In this document: piece by piece, positions 1 to 8,909 of the stretch
How the letters are laid out: each line of letters begins with the position of its first letter
Position numbering within the stretch: the first letter of the stretch is position 1
Assembly (NCBI GenBank): GCA_033283265.1
Contig: JAWMQN010000005.1
Coordinates: 62,001-126,000, forward strand
Length of the DNA: 64,000 nucleotides
Direction: 5' to 3'
From: Mangrovimicrobium sp033283265
Lineage (GTDB): Bacteria; Pseudomonadota; Gammaproteobacteria; Pseudomonadales; Halieaceae
Translations under genes and position numbers: made by a program
The notes under the pieces: generated by a model
Seen by the model: the letters and a program-made list of their open reading frames with translations, nothing else
What the model was told of the DNA's origin: nothing
Databases searched by the model: none

Positions 1-201
1 GAACCTTCAGGGCGGCAATAGCTGTTGCTCGGGGGCGCGCCAGGCCGGGCGCGCAGTGCCCATCCAGTGCCGCGCGGATGCGAGCACCACAGTGTTTACA
101 TCAGCAGATGTTTCGTCGCCGGCAAATTCACCGCTCAGCCGGGTTTTCGCCGTCAGTTAGCGCGGCTGACTACTCAAGCCGGCCCGGGGCGCTCGCGGAA
201 A

Positions 202-369
202 CTACTTCTTCCCGCCCCATCTCTCCTGGCCGCTGACACCGGAGGCTATTTTTTCGATGCTGTTTCCCGCCTGCAGGAAGCGCCGGGTCTGCTCGGCAAT
301 GGACTCCGAGGTTTCGCTGGCGGCAGCTGATTTTTTTTGTGGAGTCTTGCGGATGGGTTTATCTGCCAT
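202..369 (-). CDS. Small conserved-looking protein, 55 aa
   Basis: An ATG at 369 opens a 55-residue frame ending in TAG at 204-202. The protein starts MADKPIRKTPQKKSA, a Lys/Ala-rich basic N-terminus, followed by an amphipathic stretch (SIAEQTRRFLQAGNSIEKI) and a GVSGQ motif near the C-terminus. I recall short gammaproteobacterial proteins of this shape (basic head, EQTxxFL, GVSGQ tail), but I cannot name a family or a function. It has no membrane segment and no cysteines. It stands alone at the edge of the window, about 250 bases beyond the stop of the acyl-CoA dehydrogenase, on the same strand. The coding call rests on the amino-acid pattern rather than on length. Confidence 0.6.
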   Translation of the reverse strand: MADKPIRKTPQKKSAAASETSESIAEQTRRFLQAGNSIEKIASGVSGQERWGGKK

Positions 370-615
370 CGAAATTTCTCTGGTCTGTTAGCTTATGAAA
401 ATGCCGGTGCACGCTGTTCGCGGGGCCCGGCCTATGAGAGTCGATTTCCGACTCGAATATGGATGACGAGCCCTTCGCCGACACAACCCGCTTACGCTAC
501 CGTACAGGGAAAACATCGAGCGGGAACCGTCACCCGGGAGGCATACTAACACGCCTGCGGGCCGCTCGCGTAATACTCGGCGCAAGTCGACCCGTTGCGG
601 CGTCGGCAGCCGGGC

Positions 616-2823
616 TCAGCCCCGGCTGCGCGGCAGGCCGAGACGGCGCTCCGCTACCATGCTCCGCAGCACCTCGGAGGAACCGCCGTAGATGGTCGTC
701 GCCGAGGAATGCCGGTAGCCCATTTCCACCAGGCCCAGGCCCTCTTTGCCGCGCACCAGCGAATCCGGCGCGGCGAGGTCGATGAGGTCCCTGGAAACCG
801 TAATGAAAGACTCGGTGACGAAGATCTTCGAAGCCGGCCCGTAGGCCAGGTCCGGTTCGCCGGCCAGCCGGGTGGCGAGAACCCGCGCCTCCATGGTCTC
901 GGCAATATTGGCCCGGGTGTAGGTTTCCGCCAGCCGCGCCAGGGTGCCGGAGTCTTCCAGCATCGGCCGGCCGTTGCGCTCGCGGCCGCGGGCCCATTCT
1001 TCCACCGCATGAGCCATCTCGCGCATGTTGCGGTAATAGCCACCGCCGCTCTGCTCCTGGCTCAGCGCCGAGGACATGACCACCACGCCGCCGTTGACCT
1101 CGCCGACACGGTAGCGGTCGGGGACGCGAACGTCGGAGTAGAAGGTCGCGTTGGTGCGCTCGTCCATAAAGGTGTAGACCGGGTGGATCTCCACGCCCGG
1201 GTCGTCCAGCGGCACCAGGAACATGGTCAGGCCGCGGTGCTTGGGGGCGTCCGGGTCGGTGCGGGTGAGCAGGAAGACGTAGCTGGCGAGGTTGGCGCCG
1301 GAGGTGAACATCTTCTGGCCGTTGATCACCCAGTCGTCGCCGTCGCGCACGGCGCGGGTCTTCGCCGCGAACACGTCGGAGCCGCAGGAGGGCTCGGTGT
1401 AGCCGAGGCAGCCGGTGACCTCCCCGCGGGCGAAGCGCAGCAGTACCTCGTCCTTCAGTTCCTGGGAGCCGAAGTGCATGACTGCCTCGCCGATCATCCC
1501 GGTCACCCCGGCGGAGGGCGGCGTGTAGCCGACGTCCTGCCACACGGCGCGGCTGGCGCGGGCGGAGTCCTTGTCCGCGCCGCGGCCGCCCCACTCTTCC
1601 GGCCAGCTCGGGAACAGCAGCCCGGCCTCGCCGAGGGCGCGGTGCACGTCCCAGTCGTGGGACTCGAAGGAGTGGTCGTGGAGCAGGTGTTTCTGCGGGT
1701 CGATGATGGCGTCGAACAGCGCGCGGGTCTCCGCCGCCAGCGCCTCGCCGCCCTCCGGCGGGCTGAAGTCGATCGACAAACTGCCGACCTCAGGCAGGCT
1801 CGCCGCCTCGCCCAGCACCTGCCGCCGCGCGGCGCGCACGCACTCCTCCGCCGGGTCGCCGAGCACCAGGCCCCAGGCCTTGGCGCGGCGGTGGTAGAGC
1901 TGGATGTCGTATTCGTTGGACAGGCCGTAGCCGCCGAAGGTGTGGATGGCGTGGCCCACAGCGCTGGTCGCGGTGCGGTTGGCCCACCAGTAGAGCTGGG
2001 AAATACAGGCGCCGGCGTCGGCCTTGCCATCGGCGATGCGGCGCAGGGTCCACCACAGCAGCAGGCGGCCCGCGTCGGCGTCGATGACGTCATCCGCCAG
2101 CGGGTGGCCGATGCCCTGGTAGGCGCCGATGAAGGAGCCGAAGGCCTCGCGCTCGCTGGCGTATTCCGCCGCCATCGCCAGCGCCTGCTGGGACAGGCCG
2201 ACCAGCGCGGCGGAATTGAGGATCTTCCACTCCTCCACGGCGGCTTCCCAGGCCTGCGCAGCGGCATCGCCCTCGGCGATGACTTCCCGCGCGCCACTGC
2301 CCGGAGTGAACACGCCGAGCGCGTTGCCTCCCAGCGTGTGCGGCGCCTCGAGCGCCGCGGCGGGCTGTTCAATCGCCAGCGCAGAGCCATCAAAGGTCAC
2401 GATGCCCTTGGCCACGGCGGCACCGGGCACCAGCTGGCTGACGCCTGCCTCGGCTTTTTGCAGGGCCAGGACGAGGATGCTCTCGCCATCGCCGATGCGC
2501 TCGATCCACTTGTGCGCGGCCTCGCCACCGACTTCACCCAGCAGGCGCATGGCCGCAACCGCCTCTGCCAGGGGCGCGGAGGCCAGGCGGCGACCGGCCT
2601 CCTCCATCATCAGGCAGGCGTCGAACAGGTCCATGCCGCTGCCGCCGGCTTCCGCGGAGAGGCGGATACAGGGCGCATCCAGCGCCACCAGCTCGCGCCA
2701 CAGGTCGGCATCGAAACCGACCGGCTCCGCGGCGCGGATGCGCTCGGAGGTGGACTCGGTTTCGAAGAAGCGCTGGAACATGTCCCGCACCATCTGGCTG
2801 TCTTCGGAGAGGGTAAGGTTCAT
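616..2823 (-). CDS. Fused two-domain acyl-CoA dehydrogenase, FadE34-like
   Basis: A 735-aa protein, about twice the usual acyl-CoA dehydrogenase length. Residues 1 to about 340 form one ACAD copy (ends near HTFGGYGLSNEYDIQLYHRR). Residues about 360-735 form a second, with the FAD/substrate motif GYTEPSCGSD and the C-terminal IYGGSSEV (711-718). In medium-chain enzymes the catalytic Glu sits in IYEG; here that position is Gly, as in many ACADs of this clade. Fused ACADs of this size include mycobacterial FadE34, which acts in steroid side-chain beta-oxidation, so oxidation of a bulky CoA thioester is likely. The start has a good AGAGGA site 6 bases upstream. KstD-like and Rieske genes lie upstream on the same strand, beyond a structured repeat. 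Confidence 0.85.
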   Translation of the reverse strand: MNLTLSEDSQMVRDMFQRFFETESTSERIRAAEPVGFDADLWRELVALDAPCIRLSAEAGGSGMDLFDACLMMEEAGRRLASAPLAEAVAAMRLLGEVGGEAAHKWIERIGDGESILVLALQKAEAGVSQLVPGAAVAKGIVTFDGSALAIEQPAAALEAPHTLGGNALGVFTPGSGAREVIAEGDAAAQAWEAAVEEWKILNSAALVGLSQQALAMAAEYASEREAFGSFIGAYQGIGHPLADDVIDADAGRLLLWWTLRRIADGKADAGACISQLYWWANRTATSAVGHAIHTFGGYGLSNEYDIQLYHRRAKAWGLVLGDPAEECVRAARRQVLGEAASLPEVGSLSIDFSPPEGGEALAAETRALFDAIIDPQKHLLHDHSFESHDWDVHRALGEAGLLFPSWPEEWGGRGADKDSARASRAVWQDVGYTPPSAGVTGMIGEAVMHFGSQELKDEVLLRFARGEVTGCLGYTEPSCGSDVFAAKTRAVRDGDDWVINGQKMFTSGANLASYVFLLTRTDPDAPKHRGLTMFLVPLDDPGVEIHPVYTFMDERTNATFYSDVRVPDRYRVGEVNGGVVVMSSALSQEQSGGGYYRNMREMAHAVEEWARGRERNGRPMLEDSGTLARLAETYTRANIAETMEARVLATRLAGEPDLAYGPASKIFVTESFITVSRDLIDLAAPDSLVRGKEGLGLVEMGYRHSSATTIYGGSSEVLRSMVAERRLGLPRSRG

Positions 2824-2887
2824 GGTTATTCCTCTGATTTCTGGTAACTACGTAATACACACACGTCTGGATCAAGGCACAGCGCGA

Positions 2888-3005
2888 GCCCGCGCTGGCC
2901 ATAGCCCCTGCTGGAACCATGAGGCGACAGGACGTCGCCGCCTGAGCCTGCACATGGATGTGCGTTTTTTGGCGTGTTCCAGCAGGGGCTATGGTCAGGG
3001 CGGGC
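2888..3005 (+). repeat. Variable-arm structured element, copy 1
   Basis: Core 2918-2975 (58 nt) is enclosed by arms 2888-2917 and 2976-3005. The arms pair over 30 positions: 28 Watson-Crick, one G-U, one G-G. The core holds the hairpin GGCGAC-AGGAC-GTCGCC (2923-2939) and a second hairpin GCACATGGATGTGC (2950-2963). Relative to copies 2 and 3 this core differs at a few single-stranded positions only. It lies in the gap between the KstD-like and acyl-CoA dehydrogenase genes, antisense to both, so it is unlikely to be just part of their mRNA. Confidence 0.8.
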
Positions 3006-3082
3006 GGCTCCCTTGCGCCGGAGGACCATTACAACTCAAAGCGACCATAATGCGGGTGAAAATTTCGTAAGCGGGGGCCAGG

Positions 3083-4756
3083 TCACCCACCCTGCCCCAG
3101 CGCATGATTCGCCGCCACATAGCCCCAGACGAAGGACGGCCCGACACTGCAGCCCGCCCCCGGGTAGGTGCGCCCCATCACCGAGGCGGTGGAGACACCC
3201 GTCGCGTAGAGCCCGGGGATCACCGAGCCGTCCTCGCGCAGGACACGGGCCGCCGTATCGGTGACCACACCGCCATAGGTGCCGACATCACCGGGGTAGA
3301 CCTGCACCGCGTAGTAGGGGCCGCTGTCGATGGTGCCGAGAGTCTGCGACGGCTTGTGGGTGAAGTCCCCCAGCCAGCGGTCGTAGGCACGGGCACCGCG
3401 CTGGAAGTCCTCGTCGTCGTTTTTGCGGACAAAGCCGTTGAAGCGCTTGATCGTCGCCTCCAGCACATCCGGGTCGATGCCGATCTGTGCGGCCAGGCCG
3501 GGAATCGTCGCCGCCTTGTTCAGGTAGCCGCTGCCAAACCACTCGGCGGGCTTCTTGCTGCCGGGCATGGTGCCCGCGAGCATGTATTTCTCGATGTACT
3601 GGCTGTCGAATATCGCCCAGCTCGGCACCGCGGGTACGTCCTTGTTGCGGTCCAGCATGCCCTGGCAGTAGGCCATGTAGGAGCCGCCCTCATTCATGTA
3701 GCGCACACCGCTCTGGTCGACGAGGATGCAGTGCGGCGCGGCGGTCATGCCCTGCACGCCGGGTTTGACGTCCTGCTTCTCGCTGCCCGGCGGCAGGGTG
3801 GTCTGGAAACCGACGAAGGCGTCCATCTGGGCAATCGCGGCGCCGTGGCGCTGCATTTCCTCGATCATCTCGCCGGTGTCGCCGGGATTCGTATTGGTCC
3901 ACTTTTCCGAGGTGCCGGGCTGGTACTGGTCGCGCATGCGCTGGTTGCGGGAGAAGCCGCCGGCATTCACCAGCACGCCCATGCGCGCGCCGATCCGCCA
4001 GGGCCGTCCGTCCTTCTCGCTGAGCACGCCGACCACGGTGCCGTCCTCGACCAGCAACTCGGCAACCGGCGACTGCAGGCGGATTTCCACACCCACCCGC
4101 AGCGCCACCTGCAGCATGCGCCCCTGCAGCGCCGCACCGGCGCTGACCAGCTTCTTGCCCATGACTCGGGAGAGGGCGTTCTGCACGCCGATCTTCAACA
4201 TCGTGCCCTTGGATTTCCAGGACTGCTTGAAATTGGGGATGAGCAGCATTTCGTCGATCGGGCCGGCGATCGGCATGAAGCTGGGCCGCAGCCTGTCCGA
4301 CCACTCGCCCAGGGTATTGGCGTCGAACACCTTGGCCACCACCGTGCGCCCCTGCTCCGAACCACCGGGGCGCTCGTCGTAGTAATCCGGCCAGTAGCCG
4401 ACGCGGTCCAGCTTCACGCCCTGGTGCACCAGGAACTCGACCATGCGCGGCGCCTGGTCGATGTAGGCCTGGCGCCGCTCGCGGGTGGCGCCGGGCTGGT
4501 CCGGGTGGTCGCCGACCACGTTGTCGAGGTAGGTGGCGGCGAGTTCGGGGCTGTCCTCGACACCGTCGCGGCGCATGAACATGTTGTTGGGAATCCACAT
4601 CACGCCACCGGAGCGCGCGGTGGTGCCGCCGACCAGGTCGGTCTTTTCCAGGATCAGGGCATCCTTGCCCGATGCGCGAATCACCAGCCCCGCACACATG
4701 GAGCCGCCGCCGCTGCCGACCACGACAAAGTCGCGGGTCTCATCGAAATCTGCCAT
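3083..4756 (-). CDS. FAD-dependent 3-ketosteroid dehydrogenase-like protein
   Basis: A 557-aa flavoprotein. The N-terminal Rossmann motif VVGSGGGSMCAGL and the following acidic LILEK mark FAD binding, and GGTTARSGG is typical of the fumarate reductase/KstD superfamily. Near the C-terminus, YPGAGCSVGP (Tyr531, Gly535) matches the YPGxG signature that in 3-ketosteroid delta1-dehydrogenases supplies a catalytic Tyr and Gly. The predicted role is introduction of a ring double bond next to a ketone. Steroid substrate is an inference; delta4-dehydrogenases and related cyclohexanone-type enzymes look alike. The gene follows the Rieske gene with a 55-base gap on the same strand, so the two probably form one operon. 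Confidence 0.8.
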   Translation of the reverse strand: MADFDETRDFVVVGSGGGSMCAGLVIRASGKDALILEKTDLVGGTTARSGGVMWIPNNMFMRRDGVEDSPELAATYLDNVVGDHPDQPGATRERRQAYIDQAPRMVEFLVHQGVKLDRVGYWPDYYDERPGGSEQGRTVVAKVFDANTLGEWSDRLRPSFMPIAGPIDEMLLIPNFKQSWKSKGTMLKIGVQNALSRVMGKKLVSAGAALQGRMLQVALRVGVEIRLQSPVAELLVEDGTVVGVLSEKDGRPWRIGARMGVLVNAGGFSRNQRMRDQYQPGTSEKWTNTNPGDTGEMIEEMQRHGAAIAQMDAFVGFQTTLPPGSEKQDVKPGVQGMTAAPHCILVDQSGVRYMNEGGSYMAYCQGMLDRNKDVPAVPSWAIFDSQYIEKYMLAGTMPGSKKPAEWFGSGYLNKAATIPGLAAQIGIDPDVLEATIKRFNGFVRKNDDEDFQRGARAYDRWLGDFTHKPSQTLGTIDSGPYYAVQVYPGDVGTYGGVVTDTAARVLREDGSVIPGLYATGVSTASVMGRTYPGAGCSVGPSFVWGYVAANHALGQGG

Positions 4757-4811
4757 TTTCCTGTGCCTTTATGGTGTTGTCAGGAATGCTGTGGTTACCG
4801 CGAGGATCGTT

Positions 4812-6209
4812 TCAGAAACCGATATCGAGCACCGTAGCGTCAAATCCGCTATTGGTCACCTGTGAGCCCCTGGCCAGGGTCTCCTTGTCCAGACCCGCCA
4901 GATAACCGTCGATCAGGCGCTGGTAGTTACTGATCATACCCTCGCCGGGCAGGCCGTCACCACCCTTGCCGAGGCGCATGTACGGGAGATTGTGCAGCCC
5001 CTTTTGCTGAATCGGCAGGTTGGAGTAGTCCTGGCGCGGAATCTCCGGGAAGTCCGGCGAATCGTAGGGCAGGATGGTCGGTTCGGAGGGCGGGTCGAGT
5101 TGTTCGCCCTCGGGCGGAATCACCAGCGACCAGATCTCGAAGAAGCAGGTCTCCGCCGTCAGCGGGCGGATCCGGTAGGAGGACATCGCGCCCATGAAAG
5201 GCAGCAGGAAGAAATGCGGGAACATGTACTCAACGGCGTGGAACTCCTGCGACTGGGCCACCTGGATCAGGTCGAAGATCGGCACGCCGCGGGCTTTGGC
5301 ATCCTCGGTCACCGCGGCATAGGCGGCGCCGTAGAACATCATGTTGGCCATGTCCGGGTCTTCGGGGACTTCCATCTCCCGCAGTTTTTCCACCACGGCG
5401 ACTTCGCTGCGGTGAATCATGCCGTCCATGCCCTCGCTCAGCCGGCCCATGAAATCCGCAGTGAGGTTGACCACTTCGCGCGGGGCGAGGTCCTCGTTGG
5501 GCATCACGCCGTCGGCATCCGGGCCGTACTGGGCGCCGGCCTTGTAGGTGCGCTCGTGCAGCTGCGGGTGGGTCTGCATGACGTGGTAGCCCTCCTGGAA
5601 GGCCTCCAGCGCCAGCTTCCAGTTGGTCGGCAGAACCGTGCCGTACCACCACTCCATGCGCAGCTTGTCGGCGTGGCGGCCCTCCATGCGCTCGGCCACC
5701 GGGCCGAGGCATTCGCGCAGGCCCGGGGCCTCGTCGTCGAAGTTGATGAAGGCGCAGCCGGCCCAGAAGTCGATGCGCACCGGGGCGAGGTCGATTTCGG
5801 CCTTTTCCAGCAGTTCCGGCGAGAAAATCTGTTTGCCGAAGACGAAGGTGCAGTCGCCTTCGGCGTTGAAACGCCAGCCGTGGAAGGGACAGACAAAGCC
5901 GCTTTCACCACAGGTGCCGGGTCCGTGCACCAGTTTCACGCCGCGGTGGCGGCAGGCGTTGTGGAAGGCTTTCACCCCGTCCTTGCCGTGTACGAGGATG
6001 ACCGACTTGTCGAGGATTTCGTAGACCACGTAGTCGCCCACCTCGGGAATTTCCTCCAGCCGGCAGGCCATCTGCCAGACGTGGGGCCAGAGCTTCTCTT
6101 TCTCGAGCTGGAAAAACGCCTCGTCGTAGTAGCGCTGGGTGGGAATCAATTCAGGATTGGTGATGCGGAAAGGCACAGTATCGAGCTTGCCGTTGATATC
6201 CTGGGTCAT
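4812..6209 (-). CDS. Rieske non-heme iron ring-hydroxylating oxygenase, alpha subunit
   Basis: A 465-aa protein. The Rieske [2Fe-2S] ligands are seen as C86-x-H88 (ACRHRG) and C107-x2-H110 (CPFHGW). The mononuclear iron site in the C-terminal catalytic domain includes NWK at 196-198 and the pair H209/H214 (EGYHVMQTH). The family hydroxylates aromatic or alicyclic rings, or demethylates, with electrons from a separate ferredoxin/reductase. No small subunit, ferredoxin or reductase gene is next to it, so electrons must come from elsewhere. The start is supported by a strong GGAGG site 8 bases upstream. Its promoter gap is shared with the divergent SMP-30 gene and carries the recurrent 17-bp motif. 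Confidence 0.9.
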   Translation of the reverse strand: MTQDINGKLDTVPFRITNPELIPTQRYYDEAFFQLEKEKLWPHVWQMACRLEEIPEVGDYVVYEILDKSVILVHGKDGVKAFHNACRHRGVKLVHGPGTCGESGFVCPFHGWRFNAEGDCTFVFGKQIFSPELLEKAEIDLAPVRIDFWAGCAFINFDDEAPGLRECLGPVAERMEGRHADKLRMEWWYGTVLPTNWKLALEAFQEGYHVMQTHPQLHERTYKAGAQYGPDADGVMPNEDLAPREVVNLTADFMGRLSEGMDGMIHRSEVAVVEKLREMEVPEDPDMANMMFYGAAYAAVTEDAKARGVPIFDLIQVAQSQEFHAVEYMFPHFFLLPFMGAMSSYRIRPLTAETCFFEIWSLVIPPEGEQLDPPSEPTILPYDSPDFPEIPRQDYSNLPIQQKGLHNLPYMRLGKGGDGLPGEGMISNYQRLIDGYLAGLDKETLARGSQVTNSGFDATVLDIGF

Positions 6210-6334
6210 TGCGGGACCTCCAATCTTATAGCGTTATAGCTTTGGCCTTGGAACGGCTCAGTGGCACCCTTTGCGCTGGTCGTGCAGGCGATTCTGAGGG
6301 GGCCGCCAGGCAGGATCACAGCCGGGCACTTGAA

Positions 6335-6351
6335 AAACTGACGATGTATTA
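6335..6351 (+). promoter_or_regulatory. Putative regulon operator, site 1
   Basis: AAACTGACGATGTATTA fits the recurrent TnACTGACGnnnnGTnA pattern, except ATTA in the right half. It sits between the divergent Rieske (start 6209) and SMP-30 (start 6437) genes in an AT-rich patch. Confidence 0.4.
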
Positions 6352-6436
6352 TTAATTTTACCGGCCGTGGGAGTCAATGCGGCACGGTTAATTCGCCGTA
6401 ACCTCGCGCGCCAAATCATAAAGCAGGAATGACCTA

Positions 6437-7309
6437 ATGAGCGATACCAGCCCCGCCTTCCAGGCCGACAACCATCTCGGCGAAACGCCCCTGTGGAGCA
6501 CTGCAGAACAGGCCCTGTACTGGGTGAACTGCGAGCAGCCCCCGGAAATCCACCGCTGGCAGCCGGAGAGCGGTGAGCACCAGTGCTGGCCGATGCCCGG
6601 CCGGGTGGGCGGGATCGCCCTGTGCGCCGCCGGCGGGATGCTGGTGGTGCTATCCGACGGCATCTACGACTTCGACCCCGCCGACGGCGCCCTCAAGCTG
6701 CGCCTGGACTCGCCACTGCCGGCACATATCTCGCTGCACGAGACGCTGGTGGATCGCCAGGGGCGGCTCTGGGTGGGCGCCTACGACCACCACTTCACAC
6801 CGACCAACCGCGACGCCAGGGGCGGCTTCATCTTCCGCCTCGACGGCCAGGTGCTGACCCCGGTGGTGGCGCAAATCAGCGTCGCCAACGGTCTCGCGGT
6901 CAGCCCCGATGGCACTACCCTGTACACCGCGGATGCGCCCACCCGCACGGTCATCGCCCATGACCTCGACCCGGCAACCGGCGAACTCGACAACCCGCGG
7001 CAGTTCCTGCAGTTGCGCGACGGCGAGGGTTTTGTCGATGGCGCCACGGTGGATGCCGAGGGCGGCTACTGGCTGGCGGCGGTGGGCGCCGGCGCCATGC
7101 GCCGCTACCTGCCGGACGGCAGCCTCGACAGGGTGGTGCCGGTGCCGGTGTCCAACCCCACCAAGGCCTGCTTCGGCGGCGCGGACCTGGGCACGCTCTA
7201 CGTCACTACCACGCGGCTGAAAATCGGCCCGGATCACGAGGCCAATGGGGCTATCTATGCGCTGGATGTGGGCGTGAAGGGACTGCCGGAGCCGCTGTTC
7301 CGGGGCTAG
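6437..7309 (+). CDS. SMP-30/gluconolactonase-like lactonase
   Basis: A 290-aa protein of usual length for the SMP-30/gluconolaconase/LRE family of metal-dependent beta-propeller hydrolases. The first metal-binding Glu is in LGETPLW near residue 17, and the central ANGLAVSPDGTTLY stretch with its following blades is typical. The expected activity is opening of a lactone ring, in the cytoplasm since no signal peptide is visible. An AGGA site precedes the ATG. It is transcribed away from the Rieske gene through a shared control region. A lactonase fits a pathway where an oxygenase or a Baeyer-Villiger type step makes a lactone, but that link is inference. Confidence 0.85.
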   Translation: MSDTSPAFQADNHLGETPLWSTAEQALYWVNCEQPPEIHRWQPESGEHQCWPMPGRVGGIALCAAGGMLVVLSDGIYDFDPADGALKLRLDSPLPAHISLHETLVDRQGRLWVGAYDHHFTPTNRDARGGFIFRLDGQVLTPVVAQISVANGLAVSPDGTTLYTADAPTRTVIAHDLDPATGELDNPRQFLQLRDGEGFVDGATVDAEGGYWLAAVGAGAMRRYLPDGSLDRVVPVPVSNPTKACFGGADLGTLYVTTTRLKIGPDHEANGAIYALDVGVKGLPEPLFRG

Positions 7310-7343
7310 GAGAGATTTAACAGCGTCGGGGCACGCACAGTCC

Positions 7344-7477
7344 GGGGTCAGAGTCGCGACTCTGACCCCATTCCGAAACGCCCCGGCGCCCGCGCAAGAA
7401 CCTCCAGCCCGGGGTCAGAGTCGCGACTCTGACCCCATTCCGAAGCGCCCCGGCGCCCGCGCAAGAACCTCCAGCCC
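7344..7477. repeat. Tandem pair of 67-bp units, each with a RAYT/REP-like palindrome
   Basis: Two direct repeats of 67 bp (7344-7410 and 7411-7477) differ at one position. Each begins with the 26-bp palindrome GGGGTCAGAGTC-GC-GACTCTGACCCC. The same palindrome, with one central change, occurs at 19361-19386. GGGGTCAGAGTC-type palindromes are familiar as REP-like elements mobilised by IS200-type RAYT transposases in proteobacteria. No transposase gene is in this window. The pair lies between the convergent SMP-30 and FAD-oxidase genes, where it could also act as a transcription stop. Confidence 0.8.
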
Positions 7478-7493
7478 GCCACCCCTTCGAAAC

Positions 7494-8909
7494 TCAACCC
7501 GCCCCGATATCCACCATCTTCCCCGGATTGAGAATATTATCCGGGTCGAGCGCCCGCTTCAGGGTTCGCATCAACTGCAATTCCTCCGCGCTGCGGGTCA
7601 TGCCGATGTAGGCCGCGCGGCCGACACCGATGCCGTGCTCGGCGGAAATGGAGCCGTTCACCCCCTGCACCGCCCGGTAGACGCAGGTGTCGAGGGTGTG
7701 GGCGATCTCCTCGCTCATCTCGCCGATGGTCACTACCGCGTGCAGGTTGCCGTCGCCGACGTGGCCGTAAAAAATGCTCTCCACGTTGGGGTAGGCCGCG
7801 GCGAAGTTCTGCTTTGCCGCGGCGACGAAGGCCGGCATGTCCGCCTGCCCCATGCTCACGTCGTAGCTGCGGAAGGGGCGCATGGGCGCGAGGCCGTGCT
7901 GCATTTCCTCGCGGATATTCCACAGCGACTGCCGCTCGCGCTCGGACTGGGCGAGCACCGCGTCGACCACGATGCCCGCCTCCAGTAACTGCCCCAGGGC
8001 GCGCTCGAACTGCGCGTCGTCGCCCTCGGCGTCGCCGCCCATGGCTTCGACCAGCGCGTAGTAGGGGTGGCTGCCGGGCAGCGGCTGGACGCCGCCGTCG
8101 ACCTGGGAAGTGCTCATGCGCTGGTAGAAGTCCTGCCACATCAGCTCGTAGGAGGACAGCCGGCCGGAGAGCGTGGTGCCGAGTTCCCGCAGCACCTTGA
8201 TGCAGGCGTCGAAATCGTCCAGCGCCAGCAGCGCGGTCTGGGTGGTGGTGGGCAGGGGGCGCAGGCGCAGCACCGCCCGGGTGACGATACCCAGGGTGCC
8301 CTCGCTGCCGATCAGCAGGTGCTTCCAGTTGTAGCCGGCGTTGTCCTTGAGCATCTTGGTCAGCGAGGAGACCACCGTGCCGTCCGCCAGCACCGCCTCC
8401 AGGCCGATCACCATGTCGCGCATCATGCCCCAGCGCAGCACCCGGTTGCCGCCGGCGTTGGTGCCGATGACCCCGCCGATCATCGCCGAGCCGCGGGCAC
8501 CGAGGTCCAGCGGCAGCATCAGCTGCTCCGCCTCGGCCGCCTCCTGGGCCAGTTGCAGGATGCAGCCCGCCTCGACGGTCATGGTCATGGCGCCCTGGTC
8601 GATCTCGAGGATCTTGTTCATGCGCTCCAGGGACAGCGCGATGCCGCCATCCGCGGGCACCGCGGCGCCGCAGGTGCCGGTCTGCCCGCCGATCACCGTG
8701 ACCGGGGTGCGCGCGGCCGCCGCGGCTTTAACCACGGCGGCAACCTCTTCCGTGTTCGACGGTTTTACCAGGAAGGCTGGCTGGCTCGAGTATTTCTGGG
8801 TCAGGTCGATGCGGTAGCGGGTGTCGATGTCCGCGCCGAGCGTGAGGTATTTCTCGCCGACAATGGCTGCCAGTGCGGCCTGCAGGTCTGCTGTTTGCAT
8901 GGTGCTCAC
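7494..8909 (-). CDS. FAD-linked oxidase, GlcD/D-lactate dehydrogenase type
   Basis: A 471-aa protein with an FAD-binding type 4 (PCMH) domain. The segment PVTVIGGQTGTCGAAVP is the pyrophosphate loop, and the C-terminal FAD-oxidase domain carries YGHVGDGNLH and SAEHGIGVGR with conserved metal/substrate His residues. The family oxidises D-2-hydroxyacids such as D-lactate, glycolate or 2-hydroxyglutarate to 2-oxoacids. The GTG start at 8909 overlaps the stop of the upstream aldolase gene by 4 bases (GTGA); an ATG at 8900 is an alternative start. Coupling with an HpcH/HpaI aldolase suggests handling of a 2-hydroxy- or 2-oxoacid released by ring cleavage. The exact substrate cannot be read from sequence. 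Confidence 0.85.
   Translation of the reverse strand: MSTMQTADLQAALAAIVGEKYLTLGADIDTRYRIDLTQKYSSQPAFLVKPSNTEEVAAVVKAAAAARTPVTVIGGQTGTCGAAVPADGGIALSLERMNKILEIDQGAMTMTVEAGCILQLAQEAAEAEQLMLPLDLGARGSAMIGGVIGTNAGGNRVLRWGMMRDMVIGLEAVLADGTVVSSLTKMLKDNAGYNWKHLLIGSEGTLGIVTRAVLRLRPLPTTTQTALLALDDFDACIKVLRELGTTLSGRLSSYELMWQDFYQRMSTSQVDGGVQPLPGSHPYYALVEAMGGDAEGDDAQFERALGQLLEAGIVVDAVLAQSERERQSLWNIREEMQHGLAPMRPFRSYDVSMGQADMPAFVAAAKQNFAAAYPNVESIFYGHVGDGNLHAVVTIGEMSEEIAHTLDTCVYRAVQGVNGSISAEHGIGVGRAAYIGMTRSAEELQLMRTLKRALDPDNILNPGKMVDIGAG

Noticed and set aside
606..629. GC-rich stem-loop at the acyl-CoA dehydrogenase stop codon
   Set aside because: No T-run follows on the minus strand and part of it is coding, so it is not called a terminator.
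595..2847. Long open frame antisense to the acyl-CoA dehydrogenase
   Set aside because: High GC makes antisense frames long; its protein is His/Gly/Val-rich and family-less, whereas the other strand encodes clear ACAD motifs.
2888..3005. Structured element as integron attC site or plain terminator
   Set aside because: The conserved part is the centre and the arms vary, the opposite of attC layout with conserved ends; no T-run follows and no integrase is near.
7344..7477. Tandem repeats as a CRISPR array
   Set aside because: Only two units, no unique spacers (the whole 67 bp is repeated) and no cas genes.
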